64,000 nt of DNA from Pseudomonas fluorescens (GTDB lineage Bacteria; Pseudomonadota; Gammaproteobacteria; Pseudomonadales; Pseudomonadaceae), in contig NZ_JSAK01000022.1 of the NCBI RefSeq assembly GCF_000802965.1, positions 1 through 64,000 on the forward strand, given 5' to 3'. The notes under the pieces were generated by a model. That model ran no database searches. It was not told where the DNA came from and saw only the letters and a list, made by a program, of their open reading frames with translations. Positions 10,013 to 17,709 of the stretch are shown in pieces. Position numbers and translations under genes: made by a program. Position 1 is the first letter of the stretch. Each line of letters starts with the position of its first letter.

Positions 10013-12499
10013 ATGCCTGACCTGCTAGACCGCTACCCGCTGACAGCGGGCACCTATCATGAACTGCTCGACGACAGCGGCGCGGTACGCCCGCACTGGC
10101 GTCGATTGTTCGACCAATTGCAGCGCAGCACGCCAGCGCAACTGGTGCAGCGTCAGGCATTGTTGAGCCGGCAGATTCAGGAAAACGGCGTCACCTACAA
10201 CGTCTACGCCGACCCCAAGGGCGCCGATCGCCCGTGGGAACTCGATCTGCTGCCCCATGTCATTGCGGCTGATGAATGGGAACAGTTGTCGGCGGGCATC
10301 GCCCAACGCGCTCGACTGCTCAATGCCGTGCTGGCCGACCTGTACGGGCCGCAACGCTTGATCGCTGAAGGTTTGCTGCCCGCCGAACTGGTATTTGGCC
10401 ACAACAACTTCCTCTGGCCTTGTCAGGGCATCAGCCCGCCTGACGGGGCCTTCCTGCATCTATATGCCGTGGATCTGGCGCGCACCCCCGATGGTCGCTG
10501 GTGGGTGACGGCGGACCGCACGCAAGCGCCGTCCGGTGCCGGTTATGCGCTGGAAAACCGCATGATCGTGTCCCGGGCCTTCCCTGAGCTGTACCGTGAC
10601 TTGAAGGTGCAGCATCTGGCCGGATTCTTCCGCACGCTTCAGGAGACGCTCGCCCGCCAGGCGCCGAGCGATGACGAAGCGCCGCTAATCGTGTTGCTGA
10701 CGCCGGGACGATTCAACGAAAGCTACTTCGAACATCTCTATCTGGCGCGCCAACTCGGTTATCCCTTGGTGGAGGGCGGCGACCTTACGGTGCGCGATGC
10801 CACGGTTTACTTGAAAACCCTGAATGGCCTGCGTCGGGTCCACGCGATCATGCGCAGGCTCGACGACGACTTTTGCGATCCGCTGGAACTGCGCACTGAT
10901 TCGGCCCTTGGCGTGCCGGGGCTGCTCGAAGCCGTGCGGCAGGGGCGGGTGCTGGTGGCCAATGCCCTCGGCAGCGGCGTGCTGGAGTCACCGGGTTTGC
11001 TGGGGTTCCTGCCGAGGATCAATCAGTTCCTGTTTGGTGAAGAGCTGATCCTGCCGTCCATTGCCACGTGGTGGTGCGGTGAGGCGCCGGTTTTGGCCCA
11101 AGCCCTGGAAAAACTGCCGGAATTGCTGATAAAACCAGCGTTTCCGTCCCAGAGCTTCGCTCCGGTTTTTGGCCGCGACTTGAGTGAAAAACAGCGTCAG
11201 GCGCTTGCCGAGCGCATGCAGGCGCGGCCTTACGCTTATGTTGCGCAAGAACTCGCGCAGTTGTCCCAGGCGCCAATTTGGCAAGCCGAGGACGGTCAGT
11301 TGCAACCCCGGGCCATCGGCATGCGGGTGTATGCGGTGGCCAGTCGCGACGGCTATCGAGTCCTGCCCGGTGGCCTGACCCGTGTCGCCGCCGAGGCTGA
11401 TGCCGAAGTGGTGTCGATGCAGCGCGGCGGCGCAAGCAAGGACACCTGGGTGCTGGGTGACCGACCACCGAGCGGCGAACAATGGAAAGCCCAGCGCAAC
11501 ATTGGCGTGCATGATCTGGTTCGACGCGATCCCTATCTGCCGTCGCGGGTGGTAGAAAATCTGTATTGGTTCGGCCGTTACTGCGAGCGCTGCGATGACA
11601 GCGCGAGGTTGCTGCGGATCATGCTGGCGCGCTATGTCGACGGCGATGACCCGCAGGCGCTGGACGCTGCGGTCAATCTTGGCGAGCGGCTAAATCTGTT
11701 GCCTGAAGAAGGTGAACTGTCTGAGCGGTTATTGGCCGCAATCCTCGGCGATGACTGGCCATTCAGCCTGCGTTCCAACCTACAACGGTTGCAATGGGCG
11801 GCGTCGCAGGTGCGCGGCAAGCTCTCGCGGGAAAACTGGCAGGCGCTGGTGGAGTTGCAGCGCGAAGCGATGGAGCTGGAAACCGAAGAACCGGACTTCG
11901 GTGAGTTGCTGGACTTCCTCAATCGGTTGGTGATGTCCCTGGCGGCACTGTCCGGGTTTGCCCTGGATGACATGACCCGGGACGAAGGCTGGCGCTTTTT
12001 GATGATCGGCCGGCGGATCGAGCGTCTGCAATTCCTCAGTGGCAGTCTGGCGGCGTTCCTGCGTGGTACCGGGGCTTTCGATCAGGCTGGGTTGGAATGG
12101 CTATTGGAACTGGGCAACAGCAGCATCACTTACCGCTCGCGTTACCTCGCGGTGGCGCAATTGATCCCGGTGCTTGATCTGTTGTTGCTCGATGAACAGA
12201 ACCCGCACGCGGTGCTGTTCCAGTTGAAACTGGTGACTCGTTCGCTCAAACGCCTGTGCGACGACTTTGGCGCACCTCGCGAGGCAGGCCTGCCGCAGTT
12301 GGTGGAGCGCTTGGCGCGCTTCGATCTGGGCTGCCTGGAAAATCCGTTGTTTGGCGCTGCCAGCGTGCGTGCCGCCATCGAGGGCTTGGCCGGTCTGCTG
12401 CAAGAGATTGCCGATGCCAGCGGGCAAGTCTCGGATCGTCTGGCCTTGCGACACTTCGCCCATGTCGATGATGTCAGCCAGCGCACGGTGTCCGTCTGA
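10013..12499 (+). CDS. Circularly permuted ATP-grasp / alpha-E fusion protein
   Basis: An 828-residue fusion. Residues 1 to about 490 match the circularly permuted type-2 ATP-grasp family (COG2308 type), an ATP-dependent carboxylate-amine ligase fold. From about residue 497 (VHDLVRRDPYLPSRVVENLYWFGRY) to the end is the helical alpha-E domain (COG2307 type), found almost only beside such ligases. In many genomes these are two genes; here they are one chain. The ATG at 10013 is preferred over an in-frame TTG at 9992. The TGA overlaps the next ATG (TGATG), indicating translational coupling. The predicted role is ATP-driven amide bond formation on an unknown peptide or small molecule; this is inferred from fold and context, not shown. 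Confidence 0.88.
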   Translation: MPDLLDRYPLTAGTYHELLDDSGAVRPHWRRLFDQLQRSTPAQLVQRQALLSRQIQENGVTYNVYADPKGADRPWELDLLPHVIAADEWEQLSAGIAQRARLLNAVLADLYGPQRLIAEGLLPAELVFGHNNFLWPCQGISPPDGAFLHLYAVDLARTPDGRWWVTADRTQAPSGAGYALENRMIVSRAFPELYRDLKVQHLAGFFRTLQETLARQAPSDDEAPLIVLLTPGRFNESYFEHLYLARQLGYPLVEGGDLTVRDATVYLKTLNGLRRVHAIMRRLDDDFCDPLELRTDSALGVPGLLEAVRQGRVLVANALGSGVLESPGLLGFLPRINQFLFGEELILPSIATWWCGEAPVLAQALEKLPELLIKPAFPSQSFAPVFGRDLSEKQRQALAERMQARPYAYVAQELAQLSQAPIWQAEDGQLQPRAIGMRVYAVASRDGYRVLPGGLTRVAAEADAEVVSMQRGGASKDTWVLGDRPPSGEQWKAQRNIGVHDLVRRDPYLPSRVVENLYWFGRYCERCDDSARLLRIMLARYVDGDDPQALDAAVNLGERLNLLPEEGELSERLLAAILGDDWPFSLRSNLQRLQWAASQVRGKLSRENWQALVELQREAMELETEEPDFGELLDFLNRLVMSLAALSGFALDDMTRDEGWRFLMIGRRIERLQFLSGSLAAFLRGTGAFDQAGLEWLLELGNSSITYRSRYLAVAQLIPVLDLLLLDEQNPHAVLFQLKLVTRSLKRLCDDFGAPREAGLPQLVERLARFDLGCLENPLFGAASVRAAIEGLAGLLQEIADASGQVSDRLALRHFAHVDDVSQRTVSV

Positions 12500-13389
12500 T
12501 GAGCGCCCGATACCAGATTTTCCACGACACCCATTATCACTACGACAGCCCGGTGTCTTTGGCCCAGCAACTGGCGCACCTGTGGCCGCGCTCATGCACT
12601 TGGCAGCGCTGCACCGCTCAGCAATTGCAGATCAGCCCCGAGCCGACATCACGCCGCGATGAACTGGATGTCTTCGGCAATCCGCTGACTCGCCTGGCGT
12701 TCGAGCGTCCGCATGATGAACTGCTGGTCAACGCCAGCCTGACGATCGAAGTGTTGCCCCGACCTGTGCCGGACTTCAAATTGTCTCCGGCATGGGAAGA
12801 CACTCGCAGCGCGCTGACCTATAGCAGCCAACCGCTTTCGCCCGATTTGCTCGAAGCGTGCCGTTACCGGTTCGAATCGCCTTATGTGCATTTGAAACGC
12901 AACTTCGTCGAATTTTCCGAGAGCTGCTTTCCGCCGGGCCGGCCGTTACTGCTTGGCGTTCAGGCCTTGATGGAAAAGATCTTCAGTGAATTCACCTTCG
13001 ATGCCGAAGCGACGCAAGTGGCGACTCCACTGGTGGAAGTGCTGGAGCGTCGGCGCGGGGTCTGTCAGGACTTTGCGCACCTGATGCTCGCTTGTGTGCG
13101 CTCCCGTGGGCTGGCGGCGAGGTACATCAGTGGTTATCTGCTGACGCAGCCCCCACCGGGCCAGCCACGATTGATCGGCGCCGATGCGTCCCATGCCTGG
13201 GTGTCGGTGTACTGCCCGGTGCTGGGCTGGGTCGATTTCGATCCGACCAACAATGTGCAGCCGGCGTTGGAACACATCACTTTGGCCTGGGGGCGGGATT
13301 TTTCCGATGTGTCGCCGCTACGCGGGGTGATTCTGGGCGGCGGCAATCACGACCCGGAAGTCAGCGTCACCGTAATGCCATTGGAGTAA
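12499..13389 (+). CDS. Transglutaminase-like cysteine peptidase family protein
   Basis: A 296-residue protein with an N-terminal bacterial transglutaminase region (residues 1-140) and a transglutaminase core. The catalytic residues are visible: Cys189 (RRGVCQDFAH), His232 (DASHAWVSVY) and Asp248 (VDFDPTNN). It lacks the DUF2126 half of its upstream relative and carries no signal peptide, so it should act in the cytoplasm. Its start codon overlaps the stop of the ATP-grasp/alpha-E gene, making it the last member of the three-gene unit. It may hydrolyse or transfer amides on whatever the ATP-grasp partner makes. A REP pair follows. Confidence 0.9.
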   Translation: MSARYQIFHDTHYHYDSPVSLAQQLAHLWPRSCTWQRCTAQQLQISPEPTSRRDELDVFGNPLTRLAFERPHDELLVNASLTIEVLPRPVPDFKLSPAWEDTRSALTYSSQPLSPDLLEACRYRFESPYVHLKRNFVEFSESCFPPGRPLLLGVQALMEKIFSEFTFDAEATQVATPLVEVLERRRGVCQDFAHLMLACVRSRGLAARYISGYLLTQPPPGQPRLIGADASHAWVSVYCPVLGWVDFDPTNNVQPALEHITLAWGRDFSDVSPLRGVILGGGNHDPEVSVTVMPLE

Positions 13390-13399
13390 CGAAGATCAA

Positions 13400-13501
13400 C
13401 TGTAGGAGCGAGCCTGCTCGCGATGGTCGTTAACGAAAACGCGGGCAGCCTGATACCCCTTGGCGCTCTCAGGTTCATCGCGAGCAGGCTCGCTCCTACA
13501 G
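13400..13501. repeat. REP pair, family D
   Basis: Inverted arms CTGTAGGAGCGAGCCTGCTC and reverse complement, about 60 bases apart. This is the only copy of this variant (core GAGCCTGCTCGCGATG) in the window. Confidence 0.8.
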
Positions 13502-13533
13502 GGGAATGTGTGGGCATTTCAGGTTGGCCTGTA

Positions 13534-13560
13534 AGGGTCAGCAAAGGTACTGCTGACCCT
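13534..13560 (-). terminator. Hairpin downstream of the small basic protein gene
   Basis: AGGGTCAGCA and TGCTGACCCT form a ten-base stem with a seven-base loop. It lies 48 bases beyond the stop of the minus-strand gene at 13608. The T-tail on the minus strand is poor (TTACAGG), so terminator activity is uncertain. Confidence 0.4.
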
Positions 13561-13607
13561 GTACACAGATCCGGTGGGCCTGATCAGATCATCCGGCCCG
13601 GAGGGTC

Positions 13608-13787
13608 TCAGGCGTCGGGCGCCTGATCTTTCGGTGCATCAACATCATCTTCTGCTGCCACTTCACCATCAGGGTTCAGTGCTGCTTCTTCAGCTGTAGC
13701 TTTCTTGCGCTGAAGCTTTTCCTCTTTCTTCTGCTCCTTGGCCAAGTCACGCTGACGTTTGGCGAAGGAATAATTGGGTTTAGCCAT
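13608..13787 (-). CDS. Small charged hypothetical protein
   Basis: A 59-residue protein starting MAKPNYSFAKRQRDLAKEQKKEEK. The first half is very Lys/Arg/Gln-rich and predicted helical; the second half is Ala/Asp/Glu-rich, so the chain is strongly bipolar. I know small proteins of this type as conserved in pseudomonads but no function is known to me. The start at 13787 is preferred over upstream in-frame codons because it gives the conserved MAKPNYSFAK opening and has a purine-rich AGAGGATCGCCC just before it. It is read away from azurin, downstream of the LOG-family gene on the same strand with a 68-base gap. Confidence 0.75.
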   Translation of the reverse strand: MAKPNYSFAKRQRDLAKEQKKEEKLQRKKATAEEAALNPDGEVAAEDDVDAPKDQAPDA

Positions 13788-13855
13788 GGGCGATCCTCTG
13801 GGGTCGAAGGTGAGGTTGAGCGGCGCGTATTCTGCCCTGTATCGGTGCCGAATCG

Positions 13856-14443
13856 TTAGTCGGGTTTTTGCTCGACCCATTTCGGCAGCACTGTCGGTTG
13901 CCAGCTATCAAGGGCGTCGAGCAGAATTTGCGGCGATTCGCTCACCTGCAGCATGTCACGGTGCGCGGCGCGAACGAAGCCTTCGCCGACGATGTGATCA
14001 AGAAAACCGGTGAGTTTGCTGTAAAAACCATTCACTTCCAGCAATCCCAGTGGTTTGCCGTGGTAGCCGAGCTGGCCCCAGGTCCAGACTTCGAACAGCT
14101 CTTCGAGCGTGCCCAAGCCACCGGGCAGGGCGATGAACGCGTCGCTGAGTTCGGCCATCCGCGCCTTGCGCGCGTGCATGCCGTCGACCACTTCCAGGCG
14201 AGTCAGGCCTTTGTGGCCGATTTCCTTGTCCATGAGGCTTTGCGGAATGATCCCAACCACTTCACCGCCAGCCGCCAGGGCCGCATCAGCGACGATGCCC
14301 ATCAGGCCTACGGCGCCACCGCCATAAACCAGGGTCAACTGGCGTTCGGCCAACGCTTGGCCCAAGGCTACGGCCGCTTCACGATAAGCGGGGTTGGTGC
14401 CAGTGCTGGCACCACAAAATACACAAACGGATGCTAAAGACAT
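13856..14443 (-). CDS. LOG-family (YvdD-like) nucleotide phosphoribohydrolase
   Basis: A 195-residue Rossmann-fold protein of the LOG ('lonely guy', TIGR00730) family. It starts MSLASVCVFCGASTG and has the diagnostic PGGLGTLEELFEVWTWGQLG motif in the middle, which holds the catalytic Arg/Glu region. Family members cleave N-glycosidic bonds of nucleoside 5'-monophosphates, including cytokinin ribotides and AMP. The start at 14443 is chosen over an in-frame ATG four codons upstream because GGAGGA lies five bases before it. Whether the substrate is a cytokinin or a housekeeping nucleotide cannot be told from sequence. Confidence 0.9.
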   Translation of the reverse strand: MSLASVCVFCGASTGTNPAYREAAVALGQALAERQLTLVYGGGAVGLMGIVADAALAAGGEVVGIIPQSLMDKEIGHKGLTRLEVVDGMHARKARMAELSDAFIALPGGLGTLEELFEVWTWGQLGYHGKPLGLLEVNGFYSKLTGFLDHIVGEGFVRAAHRDMLQVSESPQILLDALDSWQPTVLPKWVEQKPD

Positions 14444-14503
14444 GCCTTCCTCCATGGTCGATCAGGACCACAGAGTAAAGGCAGGCGCGCGCCGCTCCAA
14501 GGG

Positions 14504-14593
14504 CTAGACTTCGCGTTTGGGCGTTTCGTAGGTTCCGCTGGCGCCACAGGCGTAGGCGGCGAGCAAGCTGCACAACAGGCTATTGATGGACAT
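14504..14593 (-). CDS. 29-residue micro-ORF upstream of the LOG gene
   Basis: A very short frame encoding MSINSLLCSLLAAYACGASG and nine further polar residues, ending in TAG. A GGAG ribosome-binding site sits eight bases before the ATG. The N-terminal half is hydrophobic with two Cys residues, the second in an AYACGASG context reminiscent of a lipobox, so the peptide could be a tiny membrane or lipoprotein-like product. It lies 60 bases upstream of the LOG gene on the same strand and is divergent from azurin. Too short for certainty, but the ribosome-binding site and non-random composition argue for translation. Confidence 0.55.
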   Translation of the reverse strand: MSINSLLCSLLAAYACGASGTYETPKREV

Positions 14594-14687
14594 GACAGAC
14601 GCTCCGGCAAGTGATGATGGCCTGATCTTAGGCCCGGGCCAGACGTCTGGCTGGTAGATTCTTTCGATGGATGCCATAGCCCGAAAG

Positions 14688-14697
14688 TTGTATACAA
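14688..14697. promoter_or_regulatory. TTGTATACAA palindrome between micro-ORF and azu
   Basis: A perfect ten-base palindrome, directly followed by the ANR-like box. This shape is typical of GntR-family operators, but no GntR gene is in the window. It could also serve as a -10-like element. Confidence 0.35.
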
Positions 14698-14700
14698 TTT

Positions 14701-14714
14701 TTGATTCAAGTCAT
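14701..14714 (+). promoter_or_regulatory. ANR/FNR-type box upstream of azurin
   Basis: TTGATTCAAGTCAT matches the pseudomonad ANR/Dnr consensus TTGAT-N4-GTCAA at nine of ten defined positions. It is centred about 80 bases before the azurin ATG. Azurin genes in pseudomonads are known to be oxygen-responsive through ANR, so the site fits. Confidence 0.55.
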
Positions 14715-14786
14715 AGGAACTTGCGAAGTTTTCAGGCAGTCTTCTGTCCATTCGCATTTCTGCTAACCCTGCCTTGGAGATTCACC

Positions 14787-15233
14787 ATGTTTGCCAAACT
14801 TGTTGCGGTATCCCTGTTGACGCTGGCCAGCAGCCAATTGATGGCTGCAGAGTGCAAAACCACTATCGATTCCACTGATCAAATGTCCTTCAACACCAAG
14901 GCCATTGAAATCGACAAGAGCTGCAAAACCTTCACCGTCGAACTGACCCACTCCGGCAACTTGCCGAAAAACGTCATGGGCCATAACTGGGTGTTGAGCA
15001 AAGAAGCGGACATGCAGCCAATCGCTACCGACGGCCTGAGCGCCGGCATCGACAAGCAGTACCTGAAAGAAGGCGATGCCCGCGTGATCGCGCACACCAA
15101 GGTTATCGGCGCCAAGGAAACCGACTCGGTGACCTTCGATGTGTCGAAGCTTGATGCCAACGAAAAATACGGTTTCTTCTGCTCGTTCCCGGGCCACATC
15201 TCGATGATGAAAGGTACGGTTACGCTGAAGTAA
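14787..15233 (+). CDS. azu: Azurin precursor
   Basis: Azurin, a periplasmic type-1 blue copper electron carrier. The 148-residue precursor has a 20-residue signal peptide (cleavage after LMA, giving mature AECKTT). All copper ligands are present in mature numbering: Gly45-His46 (GHNWVL), Cys112 (FFCSFPGH), His117 and Met121 (SMMKG). The Cys3-Cys26 disulphide is also conserved. The ATG at 14787 is right because upstream in-frame codons would add 40 residues before the signal peptide. It is monocistronic, with an ANR-like box upstream and a strong terminator, and convergent with nadE. The likely partner is cytochrome c551 or a peroxidase. Confidence 0.97.
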   Translation: MFAKLVAVSLLTLASSQLMAAECKTTIDSTDQMSFNTKAIEIDKSCKTFTVELTHSGNLPKNVMGHNWVLSKEADMQPIATDGLSAGIDKQYLKEGDARVIAHTKVIGAKETDSVTFDVSKLDANEKYGFFCSFPGHISMMKGTVTLK

Positions 15234-15243
15234 TCGAGCCCAT

Positions 15244-15274
15244 AAAAAAAGCGTCCGCATTGGACGCTTTTTTT
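15244..15274 (+). terminator. Bidirectional intrinsic terminator between azu and nadE
   Basis: GCGTCC and GGACGC with a five-base loop, flanked by seven A and seven T, eleven bases after the azurin stop. The A-run on the far side lets it work for the convergent pncB-nadE transcript too. Confidence 0.9.
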
Positions 15275-15302
15275 GTGCCTGGCGTTTGACCGCATCCTCG
15301 TT

Positions 15303-15368
15303 CATCGCCAGCAAGCCGGCTCCTACAGGTTCAGTGCCGCTTCCGTAGGAGCCGGCTTGCTGGCGATG
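15303..15368. repeat. REP pair, family A
   Basis: CATCGCCAGCAAGCCGGCTC and reverse complement, separated by about 20 bases, between azurin and nadE. Confidence 0.85.
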
Positions 15369-15392
15369 GCGTCGGTTCAAACGCCACTTTAC

Positions 15393-16220
15393 TCACGGCG
15401 CAAACGGCATCACACGTTTGTGGTGGGTTTTGTTGTACGTGCTGACGATGATCTTGAACGCTTCCTCGCGCACCGGCTCGCCGTGCAGGAAGGCATCGAT
15501 TTCGGCATAGGTCACGCCATGGGACGCTTCGTCCGGTTTGCCCGGAGACAAGTCTTCCAGGTCAGCAGTCGGAATTTTTTCCACCAGCGATTCCGGCGCG
15601 CCGAAGCTGCGGGCGATGGCCCGGACCTGGTTTTTCACCAGCCCGCTGAGTGGTGCCAGGTCGCAGGCGCCGTCACCAAACTTGGTGAAGAAACCCATCA
15701 CCGCTTCCGCCGCGTGGTCGGTTCCGATCACCAGGCCGTGGGCAGCGCCGGCGATGGTGTACTGGGCCACCATGCGCATCCGCGCCTTGGTGTTTCCGAG
15801 CACGAAGTCTACCGAGACCGCTTGCTTGCCTTCGAACGCCGCGACTTCACTGGCCAGGGATTTGACCGCCGGGCCGATGTTCACCGTGTGGCGCTCGTCC
15901 GGTGCGATGAAATCCACCGAGGCCTGGGCGTCGTGTTCGTCAAATTGAGTCTCGTACGGCAGGCGCACGGCGATGAACTTATAGCTCGTGTCACCCGTAC
16001 GCTGGCGCAGTTCACGCATGGCGCGCTGGGCCAGCAGGCCTGCGGTCAGGGAGTCGACGCCACCACTGATGCCCAGCACCAGGGTCTTGAGCCCGGAATT
16101 GACCAGGCAATCCTGAATAAAAGTGATCCGGCGGGCGACTTCAGCTTCGAGGGCGGCTTCGTCGGCGAATGGCGGCTGGACCTTGAGCTGTTCAGCAATC
16201 TCACGCTGTACGGCTTGCAT
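15393..16220 (-). CDS. nadE: Ammonia-dependent NAD+ synthetase
   Basis: Catalyses ATP-dependent amidation of nicotinic acid adenine dinucleotide to NAD+, the last step of NAD synthesis. The 275-residue product has the ATP-pyrophosphatase P-loop SGGVDS at residues 52-57 and the downstream motifs KFGDGACDLAPLSGL and ADLEDLSPGKPDE. There is no glutaminase domain, so it is the short ammonia-using form. The ATG at 16220 follows GGAG at the right distance; longer upstream in-frame codons run into pncB. It starts four bases after the pncB stop, so the two form an operon. Confidence 0.95.
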   Translation of the reverse strand: MQAVQREIAEQLKVQPPFADEAALEAEVARRITFIQDCLVNSGLKTLVLGISGGVDSLTAGLLAQRAMRELRQRTGDTSYKFIAVRLPYETQFDEHDAQASVDFIAPDERHTVNIGPAVKSLASEVAAFEGKQAVSVDFVLGNTKARMRMVAQYTIAGAAHGLVIGTDHAAEAVMGFFTKFGDGACDLAPLSGLVKNQVRAIARSFGAPESLVEKIPTADLEDLSPGKPDEASHGVTYAEIDAFLHGEPVREEAFKIIVSTYNKTHHKRVMPFAP

Positions 16221-16224
16221 GAAT

Positions 16225-17460
16225 TCACTCCTTGCTAGATGGGCTTGATGCGCTGGAAAGGGCGGCAGGTACTTGGAAAACGTGTCGCAAATAGGCGACG
16301 AAATTCGGGTCTTTGCAGTGAGTCTTGCCAGGCTCATCGGAGATCTTCGCCACCGGTTGGCCGTTGCAGGCGGTCATTTTAAGCACGATGCTCATCGGTT
16401 CGACACCCGGAATGTCACACGTCAGGTTGGTGCCGATACCGAAGCTGACATTGATCCGCCCCCGCAGCGCCCGGAATATCTCCAGGGACTTGGGCAGCGT
16501 GAGGCTGTCGGAGAAGGTCAGCGTCTTGCTCATCGGGTCGATACCGAGCCGGTGATAGTGCGCGATGGCTTTTTCAGCCCAAACCACCGGGTCGCCCGAG
16601 TCGTGGCGCAAACCGTCGAAAAGCTTGGCGAAAAACAGGTCGAAATCGCCGACAAAGGCATCCATGGTGATGCAGTCGGTCAGGGCAATCCCCAGCAGGC
16701 CACGGTATTCGCGGACCCAGCAATCGAGGGCGGCAATCTGGCTGTCGATCAGCCGCGGGCCGAGTTGCTGGTGGGCCATGATCCATTCGTGGGCCATGGT
16801 GCCCAAGGGTTTCATGTCCAGCTCGCGAGACAGATGCACGTTGCTGGTGCCGACGAAGCGCCCAGGGAAATCGTGCTTGAGCACGTTCACCACTTCTTCC
16901 TGCACACGGTACGAAAAGCGACGACGGGTGCCGAAATCGGCTACCTGCAATTCGGACAATTCGTCGCTGCTGGCGTTGGCGGTCAGCCAGTCGAACTTGC
17001 GATAGAGCTGTTCACGCGCCTGTTCCAGGACAATTTCCCGGTAGCGATAGCGGTTACGCACTTCACTGACGATCGCCAGCATCGGCACTTCGAACAGGAT
17101 CACATGCAGCCACGGGCCACGCAGGCGGATGAACAATTCGCCGTTTTCGATGCCGGTCTGGACGTAGCGCAAGTTGAAACGAAACAGTCCGAGAAAACGC
17201 AGGAAATCCGGTTTCAGGAAGGTGATGCGCTCCAGAAAACTCAACTGATCGGCGCTCAGGCTCAACTCGGCCAGGCGCTCGAACTGGTAACGAATCTCCG
17301 CCAGGTACGGGCGCAGATCTTCACTGTTTCGGCAACGAAACTCCCATTCGACTTCCACGTTCGGGTAGTTGTGCAGCACCGCCTGCATCATCGTCAGTTT
17401 GTAGAAGTCGGTGTCGAGCAGGTTCTGCACGATGCGATCGGCAAACACGCTCTCGCTCAT
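16225..17460 (-). CDS. pncB: Nicotinate phosphoribosyltransferase
   Basis: Converts nicotinate and PRPP to nicotinate mononucleotide (Preiss-Handler salvage). The 411-residue product is full length, with the N-terminal LLDTDFYKLTMMQAVLHNYP signature and the GLRHDSGDP motif that carries the phosphorylated His, followed by ISDEPGKTHCKDPNF near the end. The start at 17460 (MSESVFADRIVQNLL) is supported by family alignment; upstream in-frame sequence is REP-derived. It is directly followed by nadE with four bases between, so salvage and the final amidation step are co-expressed. Confidence 0.95.
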   Translation of the reverse strand: MSESVFADRIVQNLLDTDFYKLTMMQAVLHNYPNVEVEWEFRCRNSEDLRPYLAEIRYQFERLAELSLSADQLSFLERITFLKPDFLRFLGLFRFNLRYVQTGIENGELFIRLRGPWLHVILFEVPMLAIVSEVRNRYRYREIVLEQAREQLYRKFDWLTANASSDELSELQVADFGTRRRFSYRVQEEVVNVLKHDFPGRFVGTSNVHLSRELDMKPLGTMAHEWIMAHQQLGPRLIDSQIAALDCWVREYRGLLGIALTDCITMDAFVGDFDLFFAKLFDGLRHDSGDPVVWAEKAIAHYHRLGIDPMSKTLTFSDSLTLPKSLEIFRALRGRINVSFGIGTNLTCDIPGVEPMSIVLKMTACNGQPVAKISDEPGKTHCKDPNFVAYLRHVFQVPAALSSASSPSSKE

Positions 17461-17543
17461 AACGGGATTCTCCACATTGAATACAGATAGTGGCGCATAT
17501 CGGCGGAGGGAATTGCCAGCAATTTTTTGGACACCAGATCTCC

Positions 17544-17685
17544 TGTGGCGAGGGAGCTTGCTCCCGCTGGGGTGCGCAGCGCCCCTAATAACAGACGATG
17601 TGTTCGATCTGGATGAATTCGTTATCCGTTCCGCGGCTGCTTCGCACCCGAGCGGGAGCAAGCTCCCTCGCCACAGGGTTTGTGC
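17544..17685. repeat. REP pair, family C
   Basis: Inverted arms TGTGGCGAGGGAGCTTGCTC and reverse complement with a long inner segment that contains a second, weaker inverted pair (GGGTGCG.../CGCACCC). First of six family-C copies. Confidence 0.85.
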
Positions 17686-17709
17686 CTGGCCACAGATTGA
17701 TGTGCCGGC

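Noticed and set aside
14667..14786. Upstream extension of azurin (40 extra residues)
   Set aside because: It would bury the signal peptide and read through the ANR-like box and the palindrome.
15273..16238. 321-residue plus-strand frame opposite nadE
   Set aside because: It reads through a REP pair and the complement of the NAD synthetase motifs; not a gene.
17544..17685. Repeats such as this one considered as a CRISPR or as rho-independent terminators
   Set aside because: They are inverted pairs scattered singly between genes, not direct repeats with unique spacers, and they lack T-tails; REP elements explain them.
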